Below are positions 1-7,596 of a stretch of DNA of 39,720 nucleotides, in pieces. Origin of the DNA: an uncultured Clostridia bacterium. GTDB taxonomy: Bacteria; Bacillota; Clostridia; Oscillospirales; Ruminococcaceae. Where the stretch lies: NCBI GenBank assembly GCA_947166945.1, contig CAMVGH010000012.1, positions 1-39,720 of the forward strand. The letters run 5' to 3'. A program made the translations under genes and the position numbers. The notes under the pieces are model-generated. The model did no database searches and had not been told where the DNA came from. It saw only the letters and a program-made list of their open reading frames with translations. Numbering within the stretch: position 1 is the stretch's first letter; each line of letters starts with the position of its first letter.

Positions 1-352
1 CTTTTCTCAAAAGCTTGTCGTTGGAGATAACCCCATTGTGTGCAAGCGCGAAATGCTGCGTTCCTGCCCTGCCGGGGAACGGGTGATTGTTGTAGTTCAA
101 CTTCTCGCTGCCCTGTGTTGCCATGCGCGTATGCCCCATGACAGCATAGACTTCATCGGGCAAGTGCAGGTGCATCTTCCTTGCCGGAAGCGGTCTCTTA
201 AAAATGGAGATGTGACCGTTGTGGTTAAATGCAAAGCCGGTTGCATCAGTACCTCTGATCTCGCATTCTTTCGACAACACTTTTAAGATTTTCTCTTTCG
301 CCCTTGTTGTAAGGCGGTGTTCGTAATCTATCAGACCAAATATCGCACACAT
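1..352 (-). CDS. Class II glutamine amidotransferase, 3' end outside window
   Basis: The minus strand reads MCAIFGLIDYEHR at the start, so Cys2 would be the N-terminal nucleophile after Met removal. Further motifs of the Ntn-type glutaminase domain follow: RGTDATG near residue 34, GHTRMAT near 73, NNHPF near 87 and ALAHNGVISN near 101. About 117 residues lie in the window and the rest runs off the left edge. There are two possible in-frame starts. The ATG at 358 overlaps the stop of the upstream gene (ATGA), but AGGAGG sits only 1 nt from it. It sits 7 nt from the ATG at 352, which also puts Cys at position 2, so I chose 352. The domain releases ammonia from glutamine, and the partner is probably the amidoligase encoded just upstream in the same operon. 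The acceptor substrate is unknown. Confidence 0.85.
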   Translation of the reverse strand, partial: MCAIFGLIDYEHRLTTRAKEKILKVLSKECEIRGTDATGFAFNHNGHISIFKRPLPARKMHLHLPDEVYAVMGHTRMATQGSEKLNYNNHPFPGRAGTQHFALAHNGVISNDKLLRK

Positions 353-354
353 AA

Positions 355-1479
355 TCATACCTCCTCGCTTTCATCTTCAATCGGTTCGTTCACATACAAC
401 CTGCGTTCTTTGAGATACATGATAAGCTCTGGATATTCGCTCTCCGGTATCGAGAGAACGAAGTCAGTCCAGCTTAACTTTGAAATCTCGTCATCGCTGA
501 ATTTCACGGCCATATCGCACACGATGTTTACAAGTTCAAGAGTTGCTATTATCGTATTAACTTTCAGTGTGCCACGAAACATTCTGAATTCGATTGTATT
601 GTAGTTAGTAAGATTAACGCAAGCATAGCGTCCTATCCCCTTCTTCTTAGCATTATCCATAACCTCCCTTGGACTGTCCTTATAGCCGTATCGAGCTGCC
701 CAACGATTCATTTGCGATTCCGTTCTTCTGCTGAATTTCAGAAGCTCCTCCCAGTGATGCTCGACAAAATAAAGAACCCGCGAAACGCAGTCATCTTGCG
801 CTTCACGGGTCTGTCCGAATGTTGTTCTGTTGACGTGGATATGTAATCCACAGGTGCTTGTTTTGTGGCTCAGATAATCAAGTCGCAGAGCCTCATCTGC
901 AACAGCAATCCACGGCATTTTGTTTTTATGGAAATCCAGAGACATCGGGTGTGTGACTATTTCCAATCCCTCATTTAAAGAGCCGTCCGACTTAATGTAT
1001 ATAAGTTCACTGCTTCCGTTAACTGCATCAAGAATGGTATCGGCGTTATCCTTGTCTTTCCCTCCGCCGTCGATTTCCAACTCCACACCGAAGAATCTGT
1101 CGCTGTCTCCATAGAATACCGGCTCCGGCTTGTAAGCATAGTCATGAATAGGGCTGGAACAGCAATCGTGATAACAGTGATAGCAATATGGTGTGTCGTC
1201 ATCGTCGTAATAGACATCATCATTATTGAGAAGTGTGTCACAATGGTAACAGCGGGTGTAGTTCTCATCACGACAACTCTCACAAAGACAAATGCTATCA
1301 TCACCGTAGTCGTTCTCGTTCCAGATACGATCACCGCAGCATTCACACACAACTGTGCGATCATCAAGGCACTCCCTGCACATCGTAACGCCGTCGAATT
1401 CGCATACTTCATCAACTGTCAGCTCTCTTCCGCAATGCTCGCAGAAAGTAACTTCCGCATTCGTAGTTTTTTCGCTCAT
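355..1479 (-). CDS. Amidoligase-family protein with N-terminal zinc ribbons
   Basis: 374 residues. Residues ~12-105 contain repeated CxxC pairs (CEHC, CREC, CECC, CESC, CYHC, CYHC) that look like three small LIM-like zinc ribbons. The following part (RFFGVELEIDGGG, EIVTHPMSLD, CGLHIHVNR, NTIEFRMFRGTL) matches the glutamine-synthetase-like COOH-NH2 ligase fold known as Amidoligase_2. This family is known to form amide bonds and to occur beside class II glutamine amidotransferases, exactly as here, where the two genes overlap or abut. The start has AGGAGG about 8 nt upstream. What peptide, cell-wall or DNA-linked carboxylate it amidates cannot be read from the sequence. The two-gene module is typical of accessory regions. 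Confidence 0.75.
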   Translation of the reverse strand: MSEKTTNAEVTFCEHCGRELTVDEVCEFDGVTMCRECLDDRTVVCECCGDRIWNENDYGDDSICLCESCRDENYTRCYHCDTLLNNDDVYYDDDDTPYCYHCYHDCCSSPIHDYAYKPEPVFYGDSDRFFGVELEIDGGGKDKDNADTILDAVNGSSELIYIKSDGSLNEGLEIVTHPMSLDFHKNKMPWIAVADEALRLDYLSHKTSTCGLHIHVNRTTFGQTREAQDDCVSRVLYFVEHHWEELLKFSRRTESQMNRWAARYGYKDSPREVMDNAKKKGIGRYACVNLTNYNTIEFRMFRGTLKVNTIIATLELVNIVCDMAVKFSDDEISKLSWTDFVLSIPESEYPELIMYLKERRLYVNEPIEDESEEV

Positions 1480-1500
1480 AATAGTGTCCTCCTACAACAC

Positions 1501-1534
1501 AAAAAACGCCCGCTGTGGACTGCACCACAGCGGG
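1501..1534 (-). terminator. Intrinsic terminator or attenuator ahead of the amidoligase gene
   Basis: A perfect 10-bp stem (CCCGCTGTGG, 1509-1518, with CCACAGCGGG, 1525-1534; 6-nt loop) is followed on the minus strand by a run of six T. It lies between a good minus-strand promoter (1585-1612) and the amidoligase Shine-Dalgarno (about 1487-1492). It could therefore act as a transcription attenuator for the amidoligase/amidotransferase operon, or simply stop transcripts arriving from the CRISPR array. Confidence 0.7.
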
Positions 1535-1584
1535 AAAATTGTTTATGATCCGAATATTTCGGGTCTGCGCATATCACAGACACT

Positions 1585-1612
1585 ATTATAATATATAATT
1601 ATAAATTCTCAA
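1585..1612 (-). promoter_or_regulatory. Promoter of the amidoligase operon
   Basis: On the minus strand TTGAGA (1607-1612) and TATAAT (1585-1590) are separated by 16 nt. Transcription would start near 1578 and cross the hairpin at 1509-1534 before reaching the start codon at 1479. Confidence 0.6.
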
Positions 1613-1642
1613 AATAACGTGATATATCAAGAGAGTTTTTCA

Positions 1643-2074
1643 GTTTTACTACCCTATAAAATTACACTACTCTCAAACCCGGCACCGAGTGTCTCCCCGA
1701 AGCTTTTCGTTTTACTACCCTATAAAATTACACTACTCTCAAACGGAGACTGTGCTGTACCGTTTACTGATATGGTTTTACTACCCTATAAAATTACACT
1801 ACTCTCAAACCTGTAACATTTCTGTTCAATGTTCCTGCCGGTTTTACTACCCTATAAAATTACACTACTCTCAAACTGTGAGTATGAAATTCGCTATCTG
1901 TTGTACGTTTTACTACCCTATAAAATTACACTACTCTCAAACGGAATAACCGTTCCGTTTTCCAGTGTGAAAGTTTTACTACCCTATAAAATTACACTAC
2001 TCTCAAACTTCTTCATCAGCGTCCTTTCTCGCTCTTTGGTTTTACTACCCTATAAAATTACACTACTCTCAAAC
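1643..2074 (-). CRISPR. Type II-A CRISPR array, 7 repeats and 6 spacers
   Basis: Seven identical 36-bp repeats start at 1643, 1709, 1775, 1841, 1907, 1973 and 2039. In plus orientation they begin GTTTTACTACCC and end CTCTCAAAC. The six spacers are all exactly 30 nt (1679-1708, 1745-1774, 1811-1840, 1877-1906, 1943-1972, 2009-2038). The crRNA is read from the minus strand: the tracrRNA anti-repeat on the plus strand pairs with the repeat read as GTTTGAGAGTAGTG, the strong leader promoter lies at 2132-2160 pointing left, and the type II-A leader-anchoring sequence ATTTGAG touches repeat 1 at 2075-2081. The newest spacer is therefore 2009-2038. No degenerate terminal repeat is seen at the 1643 end. 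Confidence 0.98.
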
Positions 2075-2160
2075 CTCAAATTTGAGAAAAATGACACTAC
2101 TCATCCGCATAAATTACAGGGTTTTTATATAATTATACCAAATTTGGTATTATTTGTCAA
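2075..2160 (-). promoter_or_regulatory. CRISPR leader with consensus promoter and leader-anchoring sequence
   Basis: On the minus strand a perfect TTGACA (2155-2160), 17-nt spacer and TATAAT (2132-2137) would start the pre-crRNA near 2125. A 16-bp perfect palindrome, ATACCAAATTTGGTAT (2135-2150), fills most of the promoter spacer and part of the -10 box, which looks like an operator. The leader ends with ATTTGAG directly against the first repeat. This is the sequence known from streptococcal type II-A loci to anchor spacer integration. It lies inside a 12-bp palindrome, CTCAAATTTGAG (2075-2086). A repeat-like fragment is present at 2087-2102. Confidence 0.85.
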
Positions 2161-2236
2161 CATTTTTTATATAACGCATCTATCGTTATCTATGATCACC
2201 CTCTTCTCATACCGGGTGTTGTTGTGTTCACAATTT

Positions 2237-2593
2237 TCAATTTCTGGTCAGTTCATAAATATAGCTTTCGATACTTGACATAAGATCATAGGTCTGCCTT
2301 ATCATAGTTTCAGCCATAGCTTCCCTTGCAAGAAAAGTGTATATTTTATTCAGCAATTCTTTGCTGTTTGCAGAGAATGGAACAAACTGAGTAATTATTT
2401 CTGCGTTTTTATAAATCGGGATAGACTCATAATTTTCTGACATCACAAAGTTTCCGGACATACCTTCTGTTTGTGAAGATATGTCCGAAACTATATCGTA
2501 GAATACTCCCGGATGCTCTATTGTCATCGTCAGGATCTCATCATCCTTAGTCTCCATGCACAGATTTACAGGCGGATAAGCTATCATTCTCAT
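2237..2593 (-). pseudogene. csn2: Truncated Csn2 (N-terminal half)
   Basis: 118 residues, against roughly 220 or more for Csn2 proteins. It sits in the place of csn2 between cas genes and the array, and its first ATG overlaps the stop of the cas2 remnant (ATGA), as in intact type II-A operons. The first ~100 residues resemble the Csn2 N-terminal part in layout (short start, then TMTIEHPGVFYDIV and a helical stretch ending in SYIYELT). After TRN the frame hits a stop; shifting frame gives only ~26 more codons that do not look like Csn2. Csn2 normally forms a ring on DNA ends during spacer acquisition. This fragment is unlikely to do that. Assignment rests on position plus weak similarity. Confidence 0.6.
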
Positions 2594-2721
2594 AATATGA
2601 TCAGCCTTTCATCACTGTCAATAATATCGGTACTGAAACTGCCGGAAATAAATTCCATTTTTGAAAACTGCTTTTCTGTTATTGTAAGCAGCATTACAGA
2701 ATAACTACCGTTCTCCAGCTC
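2590..2721 (-). pseudogene. cas2: Cas2 remnant (C-terminal ~43 codons)
   Basis: Directly after the cas9 stop codon, in another frame, the minus strand encodes MLLTITEKQFSKMEF and then DIIDSDERLIIL before a stop. This matches the C-terminus of type II-A Cas2 proteins (pattern LTxTEKQFxxM followed by SDxRxxxL; S. pyogenes Cas2 has ILTVTEKQFARM and SDSRIVFL). No start codon with a Shine-Dalgarno precedes it, and the N-terminal ~60 residues are absent. cas1, which normally lies between cas9 and cas2, is also absent. The simplest reading is one deletion running from just behind cas9 into cas2. Confidence 0.8.
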
Positions 2722-5700
2722 ATAAGTCAAGAAGATTCACGGATCTCTTTTCGAATAATCCGGTGGGTGATTGGTCAATAATCGAAATGGATTCAATATT
2801 ATTGATTTTATATAAATTCATATTCAATACTTTTACACCCATATTCTTTTTGCCTCCAATCAGCAAAAGATCAACACTTGTCTTTCTTCCTGTTTTTAAC
2901 AATCTGACCATTTCAGAAAGAACAAACAATTGATCAAGAAGGTCCAATCGTTTAAATTCAGCTTCTTTTTCAATAAATAATTTACCGATATCCGAGTACA
3001 TTTTCACAAAAGGCACTGTATTACATTTTTGCATCAAGCATTCATATAACGCAATATTATCATCATTGGTGATAATATCTGACGGGACAGGATATTTTTT
3101 CCCTCTCACGCTTTTTTCTAAAAAAGAGCTTATCCTTTTGTAATATTTCTCCTGCACTGGAGGTAAAATCAAAGATTCTGCAGATGTATATTTTATACTG
3201 GAATTGGTTTTAGCTACAATATTGACACGGTAGCCGTCAATATCAAAAACAGTATTTATTTTTATGATACGATTATTTAGAGGGAATGACACCATATCTT
3301 TATCGACTTTTTTATTTAACGCATTACTTAATTTATTCGCTACATACTCTTTTGCGTAATCTAAATCACTCACATACTTATCTGCAATTATCAATTCTAC
3401 TGCAATTAAAATACAGCCAATACCACTACATTGAACAATAGAAAAGAATGAAATTGTTGCATTATCATAGCCACCGTATTTCTCAATCGAAAGGTTCTTT
3501 TTTAACGGAACCATTCCTTTCCCTTTTCTCAGTGGATTCTGATCAAAAAATCCCCCGTTTTGACCATGTTTTCTCCTATAGCAATACCTAACATAACGTA
3601 TGCTGTTCTTTCCCATCATTTTTCGCACAATGTCAAAAGATGAATCCGGATCCCATGCTATCAAACCATTTCTCTGGATCTTTTTTGTAAGCATACCCTT
3701 CGGTTCGCCTTCGCTGTCAGATTTGAACAGATTCATTGTATAAAGCGTGTTGGACCTGACAAAATTAAGAGGGTTCTTTGTAAACATAACATCATATACG
3801 TTTCCGACAACAATGTTCAGATATGCGTCTTTAGCGTGATGCAGGTCGTTGATCTCGCGGCACTTGAGCATATCGAATTCTTGTCTGAATTCCAAGACAA
3901 GTCCTGCTTTTACATATACGATATCACTATCGGGACAGATTTCTTTGAGAAGCTCTGCCACTGCTTTTGTAGATTGACGCGTCTCTACAAGCTGCCTTGC
4001 TATAAAACCTGACAACTCTTCTTCCGTAAATGGTGTATTTCGGTTAAGTCTCTGGTATTTCTTTTCGCTGATGAGTTCCTTGGCCCGGAGCATTGCCCAG
4101 AATCCGTTCATTTTATTGCGTATTTCTGATGATATGGGGTAGTTGTCTCCTTTGGCACCGTTGACTTTCGTGTTGACCAGCACCTTGTTGTCTATACTGT
4201 CGTCTTTCGTTTTAGCCTGCGGCCAGATGTGATCAATATTCCACCTGTGATTGTCAGCTATCTCATCAAACGGAATATCCTTTCCGGTATACATACATTT
4301 TCCGAGCTGCATAAAATATAGAAAATACTTATCACTGCGAAGCTGCCCGTCATCTGTCCTGGCAAGCTCTCCTTCCAGTCTGCCCGCATCATCTCCGCCT
4401 GCAGCCTTTAGCCAGTCGGTTATCCTATCTCTTCGTGAAACAGTGCGGCTGCCCTTAGGTGTGTCACCTGTACCTCTCGGCATTTCAATAAAGATCTTAT
4501 CGGGATCTTTATTCAGAATACCTTTGAGTTCCTTAACAATATCAACAGTCCTTGTGATGGATCTTCTGACAGATGTAGGAATATACATCTCTTTCATTCT
4601 TTCGTCGATCGTTTTGCAATTCTCCGGTATTTCATAATACACTTTGTTGAAATGATTTACTCCATTAATATAACCGTATTTAAGGCCAAGCAGCTTCATA
4701 AGATTTTCATTCGTTTCCCAAAGCATTGTGATTATATTTTTATCACTTATGACCTCTCCGGTATCCGCATCGATCGCATAGATCTCTTCAAAGAATTTGC
4801 GTGAAAGTCTGCCGTAATCTTTATACCCAAGTCTGGAGATATACTTGATATCATCATCAGAAAGCGTATTATAATTACTTTTAAGCCATTTTTTCAGCCG
4901 CATTGTATCTGTAGTAACAGTGATTCTTTCAATGATCGCCTCAACATCATTCTCAGTCAGTTTACCGTCTGTAAGCATTTTTTTGAAATCAAGGTATGGC
5001 TTTAATGAAGACTTTACATTATCATCGATACCGGAAATTTTCTGCCCTTTCGTCATATTTCCTGTATTGATCAAGAAGTCTTCTATTGCCTTTTTGGTAA
5101 CTTTCTTTTTCTGCATAAAAAGCTCATTATAAATACGCTGTTTCAAATCAACAGATATCATAACGCCTTCTACACAAATATTATTTATCTCATTCAGAAC
5201 ATTGAACTTGCTATAAAGCAATGAGTGCTTCGGTAATACGTCTTCTCCGGCAAGATATGTACATTTGCAGGTCATTCTACGAATAAACTCATTCTCGGTT
5301 TTTTCGTGATCAACTATTTCATTAAAATTCCATGGATAAATCTTACCATCTGCTTTTCTTATCATCCATGCATTATTACTTCTGTTGCTGCTAACAAGCG
5401 GGCCCACATAGTAAGGTATTCTGAACTCCATTATGCTTAAGATCTTATCGGCAACCGTACCGTATTGATCTTTTTCATTAAGAAAAGGAAGATATTCTTT
5501 TGCATTTTCAAGTATCTTTTTCAACTCTACGTAATACAGCTGATATGGAATCACTCTGTTATCTGTGGTCACTTGTTTTGGACAGAGTGTTTTATCATTG
5601 CATTTCTGTAACAATTCGTCAAGATCGTCCTTGTCAGATACATTCGGTTTGATCCCGGAAATATATCCCTGAATAAATTTACAGAATTCCCCCTGATCTT

Positions 5701-6835
5701 TGCATTTTTTATATTTCTCCGGTCGTGAATCGGACGGAGCGTTGTAAACATAACTTGCATAATTAGGTTTATCACATATATCTTTGAATATTGCTTTATA
5801 ATCGGCAACAATAAGATACTTTTTACATATACGCTTAAGTTTTACCAAATCGCTTTTATGCTGTTCATAAATATCAACTTTTGCTTCCGATATCATACTA
5901 TGATTACCAAGTATATCTACAAGGAGCGACCAATCGTACATTGCTTTTATATTCTCTATCAGTCTGAATTCAGTTTCTTCTATCTGACCATAAAGCATCT
6001 CCAATGTATCACTGAAATCTGCAGAAGATACGCTTACTGTATTTTTCTCAAGTTCTTTGTACTCTTCCTTTCTGAATAATTCGGACAGTTTTACACTTCC
6101 TCCGGAAATCATTTTAATCATAAGATCGATCCGGATCTCATACTCATCCTTCTTTGGTCTCTTACCGCCGAAAAACAGTCCGAAAAATTGCTCTTCTTTC
6201 TTTGTTATCGAACGTCCAGAACGAAGTATATCAGCTACAGGATCTGAATCCGAATCAAATGGCACTGTATCTAATATATCACTAATACTGTCATAAAAAT
6301 TAGAATAGATCTCGGAGAAATCATTTATCTGTGATATATTGTCTTTATCAACTTCAAAAAGGAAATGCCCTCTATGTCCAAGAATGTATGCACAAGCAAG
6401 ATATACAAGCCGCACATCGTGAGGACTCCTGTTATTCATGAGCGAGCATATCAAGTGATGAATGGTTGGGTACTGTTTGTAATACTCTTTGTCAGTATAA
6501 TTCGGATCGTCAAAGAAAATGCTTTTATTTCGATTTTCAGCATCCTCAGGTAGAAGTCCGCTTTCTTTAATTCTAAGAAAAAATTGTGGATCTATTTTTA
6601 TAATATCTTCACCGAAGAACTCCTTCAACAGCTCCAATCGCTGCTTTTTTCTATCTCCTCTTCGTCTGGCAGTTCGAAAAGAACGTCTTTCAGCAGATTG
6701 TGACGCTTCATCAAACAGATTTACGCCCCACATCAGATTATTGCGAAATTTTTTTAGTTTGTAATTATCATCAGTAACTGCCCAACCTACCGAATCGGTA
6801 CCAATGTCCAATCCAATAAAATATTTTTCATCCAT
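2720..6835 (-). CDS. cas9: CRISPR-associated endonuclease Cas9, type II-A
   Basis: 1371 residues, the usual length for type II-A. RuvC-I has D10 in FIGLDIGTDS. The Arg-rich bridge helix is at ~49-67. RuvC-II has E784 in IFIEMPRG. The HNH domain has H869 in WNIDHIWP, N883 and N892. RuvC-III has H1000 and D1003 in INDLHHAKDAYLN. The C-terminal PAM-interacting domain ends with the usual TGLFEK motif. All nuclease residues are present, so the protein should cut both strands of targets guided by crRNA and the tracrRNA at 6874. The start has AGGAGG 11 nt upstream. Its promoter is at 6984-7012, giving a ~140-nt leader antisense to the tracrRNA. The downstream adaptation genes are broken (cas1 absent, cas2 remnant, csn2 truncated). 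Confidence 0.97.
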   Translation of the reverse strand: MDEKYFIGLDIGTDSVGWAVTDDNYKLKKFRNNLMWGVNLFDEASQSAERRSFRTARRRGDRKKQRLELLKEFFGEDIIKIDPQFFLRIKESGLLPEDAENRNKSIFFDDPNYTDKEYYKQYPTIHHLICSLMNNRSPHDVRLVYLACAYILGHRGHFLFEVDKDNISQINDFSEIYSNFYDSISDILDTVPFDSDSDPVADILRSGRSITKKEEQFFGLFFGGKRPKKDEYEIRIDLMIKMISGGSVKLSELFRKEEYKELEKNTVSVSSADFSDTLEMLYGQIEETEFRLIENIKAMYDWSLLVDILGNHSMISEAKVDIYEQHKSDLVKLKRICKKYLIVADYKAIFKDICDKPNYASYVYNAPSDSRPEKYKKCKDQGEFCKFIQGYISGIKPNVSDKDDLDELLQKCNDKTLCPKQVTTDNRVIPYQLYYVELKKILENAKEYLPFLNEKDQYGTVADKILSIMEFRIPYYVGPLVSSNRSNNAWMIRKADGKIYPWNFNEIVDHEKTENEFIRRMTCKCTYLAGEDVLPKHSLLYSKFNVLNEINNICVEGVMISVDLKQRIYNELFMQKKKVTKKAIEDFLINTGNMTKGQKISGIDDNVKSSLKPYLDFKKMLTDGKLTENDVEAIIERITVTTDTMRLKKWLKSNYNTLSDDDIKYISRLGYKDYGRLSRKFFEEIYAIDADTGEVISDKNIITMLWETNENLMKLLGLKYGYINGVNHFNKVYYEIPENCKTIDERMKEMYIPTSVRRSITRTVDIVKELKGILNKDPDKIFIEMPRGTGDTPKGSRTVSRRDRITDWLKAAGGDDAGRLEGELARTDDGQLRSDKYFLYFMQLGKCMYTGKDIPFDEIADNHRWNIDHIWPQAKTKDDSIDNKVLVNTKVNGAKGDNYPISSEIRNKMNGFWAMLRAKELISEKKYQRLNRNTPFTEEELSGFIARQLVETRQSTKAVAELLKEICPDSDIVYVKAGLVLEFRQEFDMLKCREINDLHHAKDAYLNIVVGNVYDVMFTKNPLNFVRSNTLYTMNLFKSDSEGEPKGMLTKKIQRNGLIAWDPDSSFDIVRKMMGKNSIRYVRYCYRRKHGQNGGFFDQNPLRKGKGMVPLKKNLSIEKYGGYDNATISFFSIVQCSGIGCILIAVELIIADKYVSDLDYAKEYVANKLSNALNKKVDKDMVSFPLNNRIIKINTVFDIDGYRVNIVAKTNSSIKYTSAESLILPPVQEKYYKRISSFLEKSVRGKKYPVPSDIITNDDNIALYECLMQKCNTVPFVKMYSDIGKLFIEKEAEFKRLDLLDQLFVLSEMVRLLKTGRKTSVDLLLIGGKKNMGVKVLNMNLYKINNIESISIIDQSPTGLFEKRSVNLLDL

Positions 6836-6838
6836 CTC

Positions 6839-6867
6839 TTGACAAACCTCCTCAAATATGCTATTAT
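6839..6867 (+). promoter_or_regulatory. Promoter of the tracrRNA
   Basis: Plus strand: TTGACA (6839-6844), 17 nt, TATTAT (6862-6867), with a start expected near 6874. The box overlaps the leader and Shine-Dalgarno of cas9 on the opposite strand, so tracrRNA transcription initiates inside the cas9 translation-initiation region. Confidence 0.75.
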
Positions 6868-6873
6868 ATATTC

Positions 6874-6970
6874 ATAGGATTTACTACCCTATAAAATTAC
6901 ACTACAAAGTTCAAATAAAAATTCTTTCAAATCGTTCGGTTATTCCGTTCGCACAAGTGTTGTGCATTTA
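6874..6970 (+). ncRNA. tracrRNA for the type II-A Cas9
   Basis: The anti-repeat (6880-6905) is identical to 26 nt of the repeat in plus orientation and so pairs with the crRNA, which is read from the minus strand. After the upper duplex comes the typical bulge (AAAG opposite GA) and a second pairing segment, GTTCAAAT, matching the GTTTGA start of the crRNA repeat. A nexus-like hairpin (CGG TTATT CCG, 6937-6947) and a hairpin GCACAA-GTG-TTGTGC (6951-6965) follow. The 3' end is not certain: it could be just after 6965, or extend to the terminator at 7029-7060. Confidence 0.88.
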
Positions 6971-6983
6971 TTGGAATATACAA

Positions 6984-7012
6984 ATTATAACATATTTTTT
7001 GTAATATTTCAA
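6984..7012 (-). promoter_or_regulatory. Promoter of cas9
   Basis: Minus strand: TTGAAA (7007-7012), 17 nt, TATAAT (6984-6989). The start near 6977 gives a long cas9 leader that is the full antisense of the tracrRNA. Confidence 0.7.
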
Positions 7013-7028
7013 CATTTTAGTGAATTTT

Positions 7029-7060
7029 GGTTCAGTTTTTTTGCTGAACCTTTTTCTTTT
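7029..7060 (+). terminator. Terminator downstream of tracrRNA
   Basis: The stem GGTTCAG (7029-7035) with CTGAACC (7044-7050) has an 8-nt T-rich loop and is followed on the plus strand by TTTTTCTTTT. It fits the end of any long tracrRNA transcript. Confidence 0.7.
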
Positions 7061-7596
7061 ATGTCACGCTTGCTTAACGGAGCACTAAGATGGCTTTTCC
7101 ATTCGTTCATCATTACTTTTACGTTTTGTATAATTATTTAACTTTTATTATAGGTTAATTTCAATCCATTTCACTTGCAACTCGCTTATTTTGTCCAAAA
7201 GCCCAACACTTATTGCCAAATACAGTAATGTATGGGAAAGTGTATTATTAAAGGATTTGCGGCGAGTATTGTAAAGTATTCAATAGCATTTTCAGTTGAC
7301 CAAAAGTAACTTTGTTGACCACGAGTTGACCCAGCAATCATAGTTAGACAGCCGAATATTCAAGAACAGGACAGGCGATGATCTCACCTGTCCTGTTTTC
7401 TGCACCGAGAAAAATATAGCGTTTTAAGCCCGCCAAGGTGTCGGGTAGGGTAAGTATATTACCCACCGATTCCTGTCGGTTTACAGCGTCAAAAATAGCC
7501 GTTTTTCTTCCCGGATTTGCCCCGAAAACGAACAGTTTAGGAATACCCAGTATTGTTATTGCTGCTATTATTACTATATTTTGAGATAACAAATAT
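7061..7596. other. Intergenic region without a convincing gene
   Basis: AT-rich sequence. A minus-strand ORF of 82 codons (7344-7592) has a hydrophobic start and then a peptide without recognisable domain. It has no clear Shine-Dalgarno and could be a decayed fragment or chance. An 11-bp inverted repeat, AACAGGACAGG (7365-7375) with CCTGTCCTGTT (7387-7397), lies at its 3' end and could form a weak terminator on either strand. Short direct repeats of GTTGACC/AGTTGACC occur at 7297-7331. Confidence 0.4.

Noticed and set aside
38-286. Plus-strand ORF of 82 codons at the left edge
   Set aside because: It is antisense to the class II glutamine amidotransferase, whose motifs are clear on the minus strand.
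1643-2074. crRNA transcription on the plus strand
   Set aside because: The plus-strand repeat is identical to the tracrRNA anti-repeat, not complementary. Leader promoter and ATTTGAG also place the leader on the right, so transcription is leftward.
1619-2278. Long plus-strand ORFs across the CRISPR array with repeated peptides
   Set aside because: Repeat plus spacer is 66 bp, a multiple of three, so a frame stays open through the array. No ribosome-binding site; the peptide repeats are the CRISPR repeat translated.
7344-7592. 82-codon minus-strand ORF as a gene
   Set aside because: Hydrophobic start but no Shine-Dalgarno and no domain; kept only as part of the intergenic description.
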